Shown in pieces: positions 1 through 9,162 of a stretch of DNA of 35,319 nucleotides; the first letter of the stretch is position 1, and every line of letters begins with the position of its first letter. The position numbers and the translations under genes were made by a program. The DNA is from Sphingomonadaceae bacterium. Its GTDB lineage: Bacteria > Pseudomonadota > Alphaproteobacteria > Sphingomonadales > Sphingomonadaceae. Where the stretch lies: assembly GCA_020630295.1 (NCBI GenBank), contig JAHDBR010000007.1, positions 31,272 to 66,590 of the forward strand, read 5' to 3'. Under the pieces are notes generated by a model. It saw nothing but the letters and a program-made list of their open reading frames with translations. It was not told where the DNA came from and made no database searches.

Positions 1-1
1 C

Positions 2-94
2 CTCAATCCGGCATGGCTGGCTGCAGGCGGAGCGGGCGGGATAGGCCTTTTCTTCCTAGCTTGGAGGAGGAAGAAAAAGAAGCAAGCCGCGTAA
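2..94 (+). CDS. 3' end of an unidentified membrane-anchored protein (partial)
   Basis: An open frame enters from the left edge and stops with TAA at 92-94, leaving 30 visible residues. They read as a Gly/Ala/Leu-rich hydrophobic helix (about residues 5-21) followed by a strongly basic tail (AWRRRKKKKQAA), which suggests a C-terminal membrane anchor with a cytoplasmic positive tail. No family can be named from this piece. The next gene starts 65 bases downstream on the same strand, so it could belong to the same operon. The frame itself is only moderately certain because of its length. Confidence 0.45.
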   Translation, partial: LNPAWLAAGGAGGIGLFFLAWRRKKKKQAA

Positions 95-159
95 GATTTG
101 AAAAGCCACGCGAACTCTTCTGGCTTGGCCCGATGCATCAATCAGCCTAAAGACCGGTG

Positions 160-2352
160 ATGGACCGCGCACAGATCGTTCACGACAACTTCCTTCGCCG
201 CGTTGAAGACGGCGATTTTCCGGACGGAGCGGCACCGGACGGTCCTCTCGACGATGCACTCGCAGTGTCCATCTATCGCTCCGGCTGCCTGACCCGCGCG
301 TTAGACCGGACCAGCCGCGCCATGCAGGCAAACGGTCAGGGTTTCTATACCATCGGTTCATCCGGCCATGAAGGAATGGCAGCGGTTGCAGCGGCGCTGC
401 GCCCCACGGATATGGCGTTTCTGCATTACCGCGATGCAGCTTTCCAGATCCAGCGCGCTGAACAGGTTCCCGGCCAGACAATCACGTGGGATATGTTGCT
501 AAGCTTTGCCTGTTCCAGCGATGACCCGATATCTGGCGGACGGCATAAGGTGCTTGGATCAAAGGCGCTGACCATTCCGCCGCAAACTTCGACCATTGCC
601 AGCCATTTGCCCAAGGCCGTGGGCGCAGCCTATTCGATCGGCCTCGCCAAACGGCAGCCGCCCGAACATAAGCAGTTGCCCGATGATGCGATTGTGATGT
701 GCAGTTTCGGCGATGCTTCTGCCAACCACTCCACCGCCCAAGGCGCGATCAACACATCCGGCTGGACTGCCTATCAGAACATTCCCATGCCGCTGCTATG
801 GGTATGCGAAGATAACGGGATCGGCATCTCCACCAAAACCCCGACCGGCTGGATTGCTGCCAATTTTCAGGCGCGCCCCGGAATCAAATATTTTCACTGC
901 GACGGCACCGACATTTATCAGACATTCAAAGTCGCGCAGGAAGCGGCCGATTATGTCCGCAAACGGCGCAAGCCTGCGATCCTGCACATCCGCACTATCC
1001 GGCTTTACGGCCATGCAGGTGCCGATGTGCCGACTACCTATATGGCGAAGTCAGAGGTTGAGGCAGAGGAAGCACAAGATCCGCTGCTGCAGACGGTCCG
1101 GCTCTTGCGCGATGCCGGGGCGCTGGCGCCGCAGGCCGCGCTGGATATCTATCACAAGACCGGCCAACGGGTCGAACGTATCGCCGCCGAGGCGTGCAGC
1201 CGTGACAGGCTGGATAGTGCTTCTGACGTTATGGCCAGCATCGTCCCGCCGCGCCGTGAATGCGCACCCAGCAACGGCCCGTCTGCCAATGATCGGGCTG
1301 CTGCCTTTGGCGGCGATCTAAAGCAGATGGAACAGCCGCAGATCATGTCCCGCCTTATTAATTGGGCGCTGACCGATCTGATGCTGGAACATGGCGAGAT
1401 TGCGATGATGGGCGAAGATATTGGCCGCAAAGGGGGCGTTTACGGCGTGACCCAGAAACTGGCCAAACGTTTTGGCCGTGCGCGCGTGATTGACACCTTG
1501 CTGGACGAACAATCCATTCTCGGGCTCGGGCTTGGCATGGCTCAAAACGGGTTTCTGCCCATTCCGGAAATCCAGTTCCTCGCTTACTACCACAATGCAG
1601 AGGATCAGATACGCGGCGAAGGCGCGACTTTGCCGTTCTTCTCCAACGGGCAATATACCAATCCGATGGTCGTACGCATCGCCGGGCTTGGCTATCAAAA
1701 GGGCTTTGGCGGCCATTTCCACAATGACAACAGCTTCGCCGCCATTCGCGATGTACCCGGGGTGATACTGGCCTGCCCGTCCAACGGCGCAGACGCAGTA
1801 CGGATGCTGCGCGAGGCTGTCCGGCTGGCCCGCGAAGAGCAGAGGCTGGTCATATTTCTTGAGCCGATTGCCCTTTATCCGATGCGCGATTTGCATACGC
1901 CGGGAGACGGGTTGTGGATGCGCAAATACCCTGCCCTCTCCGAACGCCTTCCTCTGGGGCAAGTGACGCAGCATGGCGACGGGTCCGATATTGCGATCGT
2001 GACCTATGGCAATGGCACATATCTTTCTCTGCAGGCACAGGAGCAGTTGAAAGCTGAAGCCATATCAGCGCGGGTAATCGACTTGAACTGGCTGTCTCCA
2101 TTACCCGAAGAATCGCTGCTCGACGCAGTCCAAGGATGCAATCACATTTTGATCGTGGACGAAACGCGCCGTACGGGCGGGTTAGCAGAGGCGCTGATGG
2201 CTCTGTTTACCGAACGCAGCGATATCCCGCATTGCCGTCTGGTTGCAGAGGACAGCTTTATCCCGACCGGCCCGGCCTATGCCGCCACAATGCCGTCCGC
2301 AGAAGGCATAATCGCCGCCGCCAAGACGGCGATAGCAGGGGACGGGGCATGA
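160..2352 (+). CDS. Fused alpha-beta thiamine-diphosphate dehydrogenase E1 component
   Basis: This 730-residue protein joins the alpha and beta halves of a branched-chain 2-oxoacid/pyruvate-type E1 enzyme, which decarboxylates a 2-oxoacid on thiamine diphosphate and passes the acyl group to a lipoyl E2. The alpha half (about 1-370) has the cofactor motif starting with GDAS at residue 184 and ending near EDNGIGIST (217-225). The beta half (about 395-730) begins with GEDIG at 418 and continues through conserved EIQF, GGHFHND and FLEP segments. ATG at 160 is chosen; a GTG lies directly before it, and the ribosome site (AAAGA) is weak. Its stop overlaps the next start as ATGA, so the acyltransferase is probably translationally coupled. 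No E2 or E3 gene is in view. The domain assignment is secure, the substrate is not known. Confidence 0.9.
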   Translation: MDRAQIVHDNFLRRVEDGDFPDGAAPDGPLDDALAVSIYRSGCLTRALDRTSRAMQANGQGFYTIGSSGHEGMAAVAAALRPTDMAFLHYRDAAFQIQRAEQVPGQTITWDMLLSFACSSDDPISGGRHKVLGSKALTIPPQTSTIASHLPKAVGAAYSIGLAKRQPPEHKQLPDDAIVMCSFGDASANHSTAQGAINTSGWTAYQNIPMPLLWVCEDNGIGISTKTPTGWIAANFQARPGIKYFHCDGTDIYQTFKVAQEAADYVRKRRKPAILHIRTIRLYGHAGADVPTTYMAKSEVEAEEAQDPLLQTVRLLRDAGALAPQAALDIYHKTGQRVERIAAEACSRDRLDSASDVMASIVPPRRECAPSNGPSANDRAAAFGGDLKQMEQPQIMSRLINWALTDLMLEHGEIAMMGEDIGRKGGVYGVTQKLAKRFGRARVIDTLLDEQSILGLGLGMAQNGFLPIPEIQFLAYYHNAEDQIRGEGATLPFFSNGQYTNPMVVRIAGLGYQKGFGGHFHNDNSFAAIRDVPGVILACPSNGADAVRMLREAVRLAREEQRLVIFLEPIALYPMRDLHTPGDGLWMRKYPALSERLPLGQVTQHGDGSDIAIVTYGNGTYLSLQAQEQLKAEAISARVIDLNWLSPLPEESLLDAVQGCNHILIVDETRRTGGLAEALMALFTERSDIPHCRLVAEDSFIPTGPAYAATMPSAEGIIAAAKTAIAGDGA

Positions 2353-3389
2353 GCAGTACACGCAAAACAGCGGTCGTAATTTGCCCCGGTCGCGGAACCT
2401 ATAACAAGACAGAACTTGGTTATCTTGGCGCGCATTTTCCCGATGCCGGACTGATGTCCGAATTCGATGCGCAGCGCAGTGCGGCAGGTCAGGAGACTTT
2501 ATCGGCACTTGATGGCGCGGACCGTTTCAGCCTGGCGAAACACTCCCGTGGAGACAACGCTTCCGGCCTTATCTTTGCCGCAACTCTCGGCGATTTTCTG
2601 AGTATCAATGGCGATGCAATCGATGTTGTCGCCGTCACCGGCAATTCGATGGGCTGGTATTCCGCGCTTGCCTGTGCAGGCGCAGCTACGCCGGAGAACG
2701 GTTTCCGCATTGCCAACACTATGGGCACTTTGATGCAGGAGGCGCTGATTGGCGGCCAGCTGGTCTATCCGTTTTTGGATGATGACTGGACACCCGATCT
2801 GGCGCGGAAGAATGCTTTGCTGGCAATGGCCGCGGACATCGACGGGCGTGCAGATCACATTTTGCGCCCCTCAATCCATTTGGGCGGGATGCTGGTGCTG
2901 GCCGGAAATGAGGCGGGACTGAAAGCGTTCGATGCTGCGGCAGAACCAGTCGGCGGACGGTTCCCGATGCGGCTGGGCAATCACGCAGCGTTCCACACAT
3001 ATTTGCAGGAACCAGTCGCGGCAAAAGGGCGCGCGCAATTGGGTACGGAACTGTTTCAACAACCGGGCTTGCCCATGATCGACGGACGCGGCGCGATCTG
3101 GTGGCCCTATGCAAGCGACTTGGCTGCATTGCGTAATTACACGCTGGGTCATCAAGTTACTGAAACATATGATTTTACCCGTGCCATAGAAGTCGCCGCA
3201 CGCGAATTTGCGCCGGATATGTTCATTGTCACCGGTCCCGGCACCACTTTAGGCGGCGGGGTGGCGCAATCGCTTATCCTCGCAGACTGGCGGGGGATGA
3301 ACGGCAAGGATGCGTTTAAGGCCCGTCAGGCGGATGACCCGCTGCTCGTTTCGATGGGCATGGCGGATCAACGCCGATTGGTGGCCTAG
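2349..3389 (+). CDS. FabD-like acyl carrier protein acyltransferase
   Basis: This 346-residue protein resembles malonyl-CoA:ACP transacylases of the FabD fold, which move an acyl group from CoA to a carrier protein. The nucleophile elbow GNSMG places the likely catalytic serine at residue 100, and the AFHT segment places the partner histidine at 216; FabD has the same spacing (Ser92/His201 in E. coli). The start ATG at 2349 overlaps the stop of the E1 gene by four bases, so an upstream in-frame extension to 2136 is rejected. The FabD arginine region is not obvious to me, so malonyl specificity is uncertain and another acyl group is possible. Coupling to a 2-oxoacid dehydrogenase suggests that its substrate could be the acyl unit that enzyme makes. 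The stop overlaps that of the convergent receptor gene. Confidence 0.8.
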   Translation: MSSTRKTAVVICPGRGTYNKTELGYLGAHFPDAGLMSEFDAQRSAAGQETLSALDGADRFSLAKHSRGDNASGLIFAATLGDFLSINGDAIDVVAVTGNSMGWYSALACAGAATPENGFRIANTMGTLMQEALIGGQLVYPFLDDDWTPDLARKNALLAMAADIDGRADHILRPSIHLGGMLVLAGNEAGLKAFDAAAEPVGGRFPMRLGNHAAFHTYLQEPVAAKGRAQLGTELFQQPGLPMIDGRGAIWWPYASDLAALRNYTLGHQVTETYDFTRAIEVAAREFAPDMFIVTGPGTTLGGGVAQSLILADWRGMNGKDAFKARQADDPLLVSMGMADQRRLVA

Positions 3390-5410
3390 AACCCGATTTT
3401 TACCCCGCCCCAGATTGTACGCGGAACACCCAGATCGATTGCCCCGTTTGAATTGCGCGTCACAATTTCCTCATCGGTGAGATTCTCTCCTCGCAAGACC
3501 AGCGAAAACGGCCCTGCAACAGGGATTTCTGCAAAGAGGCCGAGCGTTGTAACAGCGGGCAGTTCGTCGGTTTCCTGATCGCTTTCAAACTGCTGGCTGA
3601 TGTAGCGCACCGTTGCCGAAAGAACCCAACCGTCCGCAGGGCGCCAAGTCACTGTTTCGCTGATGGCCCATTCGGGTGTTTGCGGCGGGCGGTTACCATC
3701 CAGAGCAATGGATGCCCCCTGCCCGTCCACTGCCGCATCAGTATAGGCCGCGCTAAGATTCATAGTGAAATCGCCGCGATCAACCGACAGATTGCCCTCC
3801 ACGCCGCGCGCATCAATCGCGGGCAGATTCTGCCGCTGGCGCAAAGTGGGTGTCAGGGTCACATTGGCAATCGCGTTCTCAACGCGGTTATCAAATGCGG
3901 TCAGGCTGAAACGGATGCCTTCTGCAGGCGTGAGATCGACGCCCGCTTCAAAACCTTCCAGCTGCTCGTTTTCCAGAGCTGCATTGGCCTGTGTCACAAC
4001 CGGAAAGATTACAAACGGCCTGTAAAGTTCATTCAGCGTTGGCAGGCGCAATCCGCGATAGGCCGCGGCGCGCAGATTTACGCTGTCATTCAACTGCCAT
4101 GCGGCACCTGCCCGATAGGATAATGTCCAATCGGCGCGGTCTGGCGCTATTGTTTCGCTGACCAATGCCCCGCTCGCATTCACCGCGCGGAAAAAACCGT
4201 TCTCGATATTTGTCCGGTCCGCACGGATGCCGCCGGTCAGAACGACATCGCCCAAAGTCCAGTCATTCTCGACAAACAATCCAAGATCGCTGGTACGCCC
4301 GCCTGCGCGGCGGCGTTCACGCAAATTGCCGGTAAATGCGCTATAGGCTTCTTCCTGAAGCTCGCCGGATGCACGACGATAGTCGGCCCCGATACGCAAT
4401 ACGTGATCGCGCCCGACCGGCGGGCGGACTTCCAGCTTTCCGCCAATGCCGGTGGACGGCGTGTTGCGCTGGTCCAGTACACGGACGAAGCGGGTCGAAC
4501 TGATCACCACATTGGAAAAATTGCGCGACTGCAAATAGGCCGCAGCATCAAATTCCCAGTTGCCTCTGCCCACGAGGCGGATGCTCGCATCTGCCCCTTC
4601 GCTGGAACTGTCTGCGCCATCAAAGCGCAAAGTGCGCTGGTCGTTAAACACCAATCCGCGTGCCTGAAGCTCGATATCACTGGTTAGCGGCGCTACCCCG
4701 CGCATACCGATTGACCAGCTGTCAAACGCCGCCCGCGCGCTGGCGGGTACGCGTTGGTCTTCGGGGGTGGTGAAGAAACCTTTTCCTCTGTCCCAGCGTC
4801 CGCTGACTACAGCGAAGCCAGCGCCCAGATTTTGCGCGACAGTCGCGCTTGCCTCCGTCTCGCCCCGATCATTGACGAGTAGTGCCCCGTTAAACGGACC
4901 TAACGTATCGGCATCTGCGCTACGCAGTTCGATCGTCCCGGCCAGCGCGCCTGCACCGAACGGTCCAGAGCCGCCTCCGCGCGTAACACGAATGGAATCA
5001 AGCCGCTCGGGCGCGATGGCGCTCAGCGGAATGTAGCCGAAGAATGGATCGGCCATCGGTACACCGTCCAGCAGGACCAAAGCCCGGCTGGTGGCATTGC
5101 CGCCAAGCGCGCGCAGGGTCACCCCTTGCGCGCTGGGGTTGGAGCTGCGGCTGTCCGAACGGCGGAATTGCTGAAAACCTGCGACCGAGCCCAAAACTTC
5201 CTCAATCCGTCCGGATGCGGCTGTTTCAATATCTTCGCGTTCCAGCTGGACAGACGAATATGCCGGTATTGCAGGCGTATCTTCCAGCCCTTCACCCGTC
5301 ACAACGATCTGGATGTCCCGCTTATTTTCTTCCGAAACGTCCTGCGCGTGCAACGGGGCGGCAATTGCGGCGGACAGAAGAAGGCTGGCAGTCAGAATAT
5401 GATATCGCAT
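3386..5410 (-). CDS. TonB-dependent outer-membrane receptor
   Basis: This 674-residue protein is an outer-membrane TonB-dependent receptor, which imports a scarce ligand using TonB energy. It begins with a signal peptide ending in APLHAQ, followed by a TonB-box-like stretch (IQIVVTG). A plug domain carries VLLDGVPMADPF and the GGGSGPFGAGALAGTIEL segment. The beta-barrel includes RGLRLPTLNELYRPF and ends in a terminal phenylalanine (GGVKIGF), the usual barrel assembly signal. The ATG at 5410 is preferred over a GTG at 5434 because the signal peptide then starts cleanly. The pattern resembles vitamin B12 or siderophore receptors, but the ligand cannot be read from the sequence. It diverges from the flavin monooxygenase gene across about 106 bases and ends on an overlapping stop with the acyltransferase. 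Confidence 0.92.
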   Translation of the reverse strand: MRYHILTASLLLSAAIAAPLHAQDVSEENKRDIQIVVTGEGLEDTPAIPAYSSVQLEREDIETAASGRIEEVLGSVAGFQQFRRSDSRSSNPSAQGVTLRALGGNATSRALVLLDGVPMADPFFGYIPLSAIAPERLDSIRVTRGGGSGPFGAGALAGTIELRSADADTLGPFNGALLVNDRGETEASATVAQNLGAGFAVVSGRWDRGKGFFTTPEDQRVPASARAAFDSWSIGMRGVAPLTSDIELQARGLVFNDQRTLRFDGADSSSEGADASIRLVGRGNWEFDAAAYLQSRNFSNVVISSTRFVRVLDQRNTPSTGIGGKLEVRPPVGRDHVLRIGADYRRASGELQEEAYSAFTGNLRERRRAGGRTSDLGLFVENDWTLGDVVLTGGIRADRTNIENGFFRAVNASGALVSETIAPDRADWTLSYRAGAAWQLNDSVNLRAAAYRGLRLPTLNELYRPFVIFPVVTQANAALENEQLEGFEAGVDLTPAEGIRFSLTAFDNRVENAIANVTLTPTLRQRQNLPAIDARGVEGNLSVDRGDFTMNLSAAYTDAAVDGQGASIALDGNRPPQTPEWAISETVTWRPADGWVLSATVRYISQQFESDQETDELPAVTTLGLFAEIPVAGPFSLVLRGENLTDEEIVTRNSNGAIDLGVPRTIWGGVKIGF

Positions 5411-5516
5411 GGCGCGCTGCCTAGCGAGCCGCACCCGCTACGTCAGTATCTATTTGCAACCAGACTCGCATTTTACGCGCGGCTGTGCTTACACTGCGCA
5501 GATTAGGAGAGAAATA

Positions 5517-7019
5517 ATGCTGGCGACCCCACCGGATTTCGATGTGTTGATTGTTGGTGCCGGTATTTCCGGAATCGGCATGGCTGCGCATTTGGAAATG
5601 CATTGTCCAGGGCGGACTTACGGCATTGTCGAAATGCGCGACAATCTGGGCGGGACATGGGACCTGTTCAAATATCCCGGCATCCGGTCCGACAGCGATA
5701 TGCATACATTGGGCTTCGTGTTCGAGCCGTGGAAGCACGAAAAAACGATCGCCGACGCACCTGCCATTATGGATTACCTCAACACAATCGTGGATGAGCG
5801 CGATATTCGCCAGCACATCCGGTACCAGCACAAGGTAATCTCCGCTGATTGGCATAGCGGCGATGCCCGCTGGCACGTGACTGTAGAAACTGCCGACGGC
5901 ACGCAAAAGCCGATGACCGCCAATTTCCTGTACCTCGCTTCAGGCTACTATGATTATGACGAACCTTATGATGCCGGGTTCGAGCATAGCGAATTTGCCG
6001 GACAAGTGATCCACCCGCAATTCTGGCCGGAAGATCTGGACTATACTGGCAAGAAAGTCGTCGTCATCGGATCCGGCGCTACGGCGGTTACCATTGTGCC
6101 GTCTATGGCTGATAAGGCAGAGCATGTAACGATGCTTCAGCGCACGCCGACCTGGATGTTTGCCCGTCCGGCGAAAGACCGCCTGGCGAATTTCCTGCGC
6201 AAAATTCTGCCCGAAGAAACGGCGTATAAGATTACCCGCTGGAAGAATATCAAGATGCAGGATTTTGCCTTTAAACAGGCGCGCAAAAATCCGGACCGGG
6301 TGAAAAACGCGCTCCACAAACAAATCACCAAACTGATGGGTAAGGATTATGACCTTACCGATTTTACGCCGCCTTATGATCCGTGGGACCAGCGCCTGTG
6401 TCTGGTGCCTGATGATGATCTGTTCAACGCGATGAAGGCTGACAAGGCCAGCGTCGTGACCGGCAAGATTTCGCGCTTCGTCAAAAGCGGTATCGAGCTG
6501 CAGAACGGTGAAACTCTGGATGCCGACATCATCATAACTGCAACCGGTTTGAAGCTGGCAATTGCGGGCAAGATCGCCGTTTCGCAGGATGGTCAGCCGG
6601 TCGATTTCAGCGAGCGTTTTTATTACAAGGGCTGTATGTTCTCGAACTTGCCAAATCTGGCAGTTGTGTTCGGATATCTCAATGCCAGCTGGACTTTGCG
6701 CGCAGACATCAACTCTGCCTATGTGTGCCGGCTGCTTAACGAGATGAAGGCCAAAGGAACCGAGATCGCGACGCCGGTCCTGCCCGCTGACCACAATCTG
6801 GAAGAAGACGATATTTTTGATTTCTCCTCCGGATATATCCAGCGCGGGAAACACATCATGCCGCGCAACGCGGTCGCTTATCCATGGCGGCTCAATCAGG
6901 AATATGTGTCTGATCGCAAGATCATGGCATCAGAACCTGTGCAGGACGGCATACTGGCCTTCAGCAATCCGGGCACGAACGCCCAATTGCCGGACGAACA
7001 GCTGGAAGCCGCGGAATAA
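5517..7019 (+). CDS. Flavin-containing monooxygenase, Baeyer-Villiger type
   Basis: The 500-residue product is an FAD- and NADPH-dependent monooxygenase that would insert oxygen next to a carbonyl or oxidise a heteroatom. The FAD-binding motif GAGISG is at residues 14-19. GGTWDLFKYPGIRSDSDM follows, as in this class. The Baeyer-Villiger fingerprint FxGxxxHxxxWP matches as FAGQVIHPQFWP at 160-171. The NADPH-binding GSGATAV is at 185-191. ATG at 5517 is chosen because TAGGAGA lies just upstream at 5504-5510; a longer frame to 5409 would overlap the divergent receptor promoter. The closest described types act on ketones or hydrocarbons, but the substrate is unknown. It is followed by the CinA-like gene with a 57-base gap. 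Confidence 0.92.
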   Translation: MLATPPDFDVLIVGAGISGIGMAAHLEMHCPGRTYGIVEMRDNLGGTWDLFKYPGIRSDSDMHTLGFVFEPWKHEKTIADAPAIMDYLNTIVDERDIRQHIRYQHKVISADWHSGDARWHVTVETADGTQKPMTANFLYLASGYYDYDEPYDAGFEHSEFAGQVIHPQFWPEDLDYTGKKVVVIGSGATAVTIVPSMADKAEHVTMLQRTPTWMFARPAKDRLANFLRKILPEETAYKITRWKNIKMQDFAFKQARKNPDRVKNALHKQITKLMGKDYDLTDFTPPYDPWDQRLCLVPDDDLFNAMKADKASVVTGKISRFVKSGIELQNGETLDADIIITATGLKLAIAGKIAVSQDGQPVDFSERFYYKGCMFSNLPNLAVVFGYLNASWTLRADINSAYVCRLLNEMKAKGTEIATPVLPADHNLEEDDIFDFSSGYIQRGKHIMPRNAVAYPWRLNQEYVSDRKIMASEPVQDGILAFSNPGTNAQLPDEQLEAAE

Positions 7020-7076
7020 TCTGGTTCGAACCATTCGCTGCTTCACCTTCGCGTGTGCTTGGCGTAACCCGTGCGC

Positions 7077-7832
7077 ATGACCGATAAAATATATACCGCT
7101 GGACTCATCGTGATTGGCGATGAGATCCTGTCTGGCCGCACGCATGACAAGAATATCGCGCAGGTTGCCAGCTGGCTTCAGGTGCAAGGTATCCGGCTGG
7201 ATGAAGTCCGCGTTGTTGCCGATGTGCAGGACCGCATCGTGGAGGCTGTAAATACCTTGCGCGCCCGCAATGATTACCTCTTTACAACCGGCGGGATCGG
7301 GCCAACGCATGATGATATTACCGTCGATGCGATTGCCGCCGCGCTGGAAGTGGACGTGGTGATACACCCGACCGCGCGCGCGATTCTGGAGAAATATTAC
7401 GCTGATAAGGGCGGCCTGACGGAAGGCCGGCTGCGGATGGCGCGCGTGCCGGATGGCGGCGAGCTGATCCCGAACAAAAAATCCGGTGCACCCGGTATCA
7501 AGATCGGCAATTTGTTTCTGATGGCAGGAGTTCCGCATATTACCGCCGGGATGCTGGATGCGCTGACAGGTACTCTGGAAGGCGGCGCGCCGCTGCTCAG
7601 CGAAACAATCGGCGGCTGGATTCCGGAAAGCGAAGTGTCCGACCTGCTTCGCGAAACCGAACAAGCCCATGAAAACTGTCAAATCGGCAGCTATCCGTTT
7701 TTCCGCGACGGTAAGGTCGGCTCCAACTTCGTCATTCGCTCTACCGATGCGGAAGACTTGCAAAGCTGTGTCGACACGCTGTGTGACGGGCTTGGCACGC
7801 ACGGTTTTGACTTCACACCGGGCGGCATCTGA
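7077..7832 (+). CDS. Molybdopterin-binding domain protein, CinA N-terminal type
   Basis: This 251-residue protein matches the molybdopterin-binding (MoaB/MogA/CinA) fold, with the conserved opening AGLIVIGDEILSGRT and the TTGGIGPTHDD segment typical of the family. It lacks the C-terminal nicotinamide-nucleotide amidase domain of full CinA, so only the first domain is present. Such stand-alone proteins are common in alphaproteobacteria and their role is poorly defined; ADP-ribose or related nucleotide hydrolysis is known for some CinA-type domains. ATG at 7077 is chosen; GTG at 7071 is in frame, and neither has a good ribosome site. It ends one base before the lipocalin start, so the two are probably co-transcribed. 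Confidence 0.85.
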   Translation: MTDKIYTAGLIVIGDEILSGRTHDKNIAQVASWLQVQGIRLDEVRVVADVQDRIVEAVNTLRARNDYLFTTGGIGPTHDDITVDAIAAALEVDVVIHPTARAILEKYYADKGGLTEGRLRMARVPDGGELIPNKKSGAPGIKIGNLFLMAGVPHITAGMLDALTGTLEGGAPLLSETIGGWIPESEVSDLLRETEQAHENCQIGSYPFFRDGKVGSNFVIRSTDAEDLQSCVDTLCDGLGTHGFDFTPGGI

Positions 7833-7833
7833 G

Positions 7834-8373
7834 ATGGTCAGGCAGCATATTATCCTTCTTGCAGCGGCTATATCGCTAACGGGCTGTGCAACGGTCTTTG
7901 ACAGGCACCCCGTCGGCAATACCAGTGTGCCGGAGCCCGCGAAAAGCATCGAGCTTGATCGCTATCTGGGCAAATGGTTCGAAATTGCGCGCTATGAACA
8001 AGGCTTCCAGAAAGGCTGCGAAGGCGTAACGGCGGACTATTCCCGGCGCGAGAAAGGCGGCATCACAGTCATCAATAGCTGCCGGAAGCCTGACGGCGAG
8101 ATCGACGTGGCTAAAGGTCGCGCGAAGATTGTAGATGAGGCGAGCGGCGCCAAGCTGAAGGTCAGCTTCTTCGGGCCATTCTTTGGCGATTACTGGGTGC
8201 TGGACCGCGCCGATGATTATAGCTGGGCCATTGTGGGCGAACCGTCAGGCCGGTATTTATGGCTCCTGTCCCGCCGCGCAGATATCTCAGACAATGAAGT
8301 GACGGCATTGTATAACCGGGCATCAGCACTCGGCTATGACACGGCGATGTTGCGCCGTACCGAGCAACCCTGA
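7834..8373 (+). CDS. blc: Outer-membrane lipocalin lipoprotein (Blc-like)
   Basis: The 179-residue product is a bacterial lipocalin that binds lipids or other hydrophobic molecules, usually at the outer membrane and often under envelope stress. A short signal peptide ends in the lipobox LTGC (cysteine near residue 18). The lipocalin signature GKWFEIARYE follows, then NSCRKPDG, and the YWVLDRADDYSWAIVGEPSGRYLW segment close to the C-terminal strand and helix. The start ATG at 7834 is one base after the stop of the CinA-like gene, which suggests coupling. A strong bidirectional hairpin terminator lies just downstream, separating it from the convergent rplA. Confidence 0.92.
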   Translation: MVRQHIILLAAAISLTGCATVFDRHPVGNTSVPEPAKSIELDRYLGKWFEIARYEQGFQKGCEGVTADYSRREKGGITVINSCRKPDGEIDVAKGRAKIVDEASGAKLKVSFFGPFFGDYWVLDRADDYSWAIVGEPSGRYLWLLSRRADISDNEVTALYNRASALGYDTAMLRRTEQP

Positions 8374-8385
8374 TCCGGCATAGAA

Positions 8386-8415
8386 AAAGCCGGCGAAGTT
8401 TCCCCCGCCGGCTTT
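8386..8415. terminator. Bidirectional intrinsic terminator between lipocalin and rplA
   Basis: A perfect 10-base-pair inverted repeat (arms 8386-8395 and 8406-8415, AAAGCCGGCG and its complement) encloses a 10-base loop. A-rich sequence flanks one side and T-rich sequence the other, so it can end transcription of both convergent genes. Confidence 0.85.
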
Positions 8416-8462
8416 CCAAATTTATGTGACAAGCGCGCCTTCGTGCGCCTGCCTATTCCCGA

Positions 8463-9158
8463 TTATGCGCCTTCGATTTCCGAAAGGTCAATCTTCAGGC
8501 CGGGGCCCATAGTCGAGGTCAGTGTGACCTTCTTGACATATTTACCCTTTGAACCTGATGGCTTCGCTTTCACGACTGCCTGACTGATTGATTCAAAGTT
8601 CGCTTTGATGTCCGCATCCTTGAACGACATTTTGCCGATGCCGGTGTGGACGATGCCCATCTTCTCGACACGGAATTCGACCTGGCCGCCCTTGGCGTCT
8701 TTTACGGCTTGTTCCACGTTCGGTGTGACTGTGCCCAGTTTCGGGTTCGGCATCAGGCCTTTCGGACCCAGAACTTTACCGAGACGGCCCACGACACCCA
8801 TCATGTCCGGTGTTGCGATCACGCGGTCGTAATCAAGGTTACCGGCCTGCATATCTTCCATCAGATCTTCAGCGCCAACCTTGTCAGCGCCAGCAGCCGT
8901 GGCTTTGTCCGCATTGTCGCCGCGTGCGAACACAGCAACTTTAACGTCTTTACCAGTGCCCGATGGCAGTGAAACCATACCGCGAACCATCTGGTCTGCG
9001 TGACGCGGATCAACACCAAGGTTGATGGCGACTTCAACGGTTTCGTCAAATTTCTTGCTGCTGTTTTCGCGCAGCGTCTTAATAGCATCGTCGACGCTAT
9101 AAAGCTTTTCACGATCCATCTCGGCGCGGGCTTTTTGTATTTTGGTCAGTTTAGCCAT
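8463..9158 (-). CDS. rplA: 50S ribosomal protein L1
   Basis: The 231-residue protein is ribosomal protein L1, which binds 23S rRNA at the mobile L1 stalk and in many bacteria represses its own operon. The length matches the family. Characteristic segments include [32 protein letters not shown] and [12 protein letters not shown]. It lies four bases downstream of rplK and is followed by a terminator at 8386-8415, so rplKA is a two-gene unit here. rplJL and rpoBC, which follow rplA in many bacteria, are absent from this place; the lipocalin gene converges instead. Confidence 0.97.
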   Translation of the reverse strand: MAKLTKIQKARAEMDREKLYSVDDAIKTLRENSSKKFDETVEVAINLGVDPRHADQMVRGMVSLPSGTGKDVKVAVFARGDNADKATAAGADKVGAEDLMEDMQAGNLDYDRVIATPDMMGVVGRLGKVLGPKGLMPNPKLGTVTPNVEQAVKDAKGGQVEFRVEKMGIVHTGIGKMSFKDADIKANFESISQAVVKAKPSGSKGKYVKKVTLTSTMGPGLKIDLSEIEGA

Positions 9159-9162
9159 TATC

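Noticed and set aside
3386-3389. Overlapping convergent stop codons (also at 25171-25174)
   Set aside because: Four-base tail-to-tail overlaps sharing CTAG or CTAA are common in compact genomes and need no special explanation.
5940-6854. 304-residue minus-strand open frame inside the flavin monooxygenase gene
   Set aside because: It is fully antisense to a gene with clear FAD, NADPH and Baeyer-Villiger motifs and contains no recognisable domain.
6930-7949. 339-residue minus-strand open frame across the CinA-like gene
   Set aside because: It overlaps three plus-strand genes with strong family matches; no domain or ribosome site supports it.
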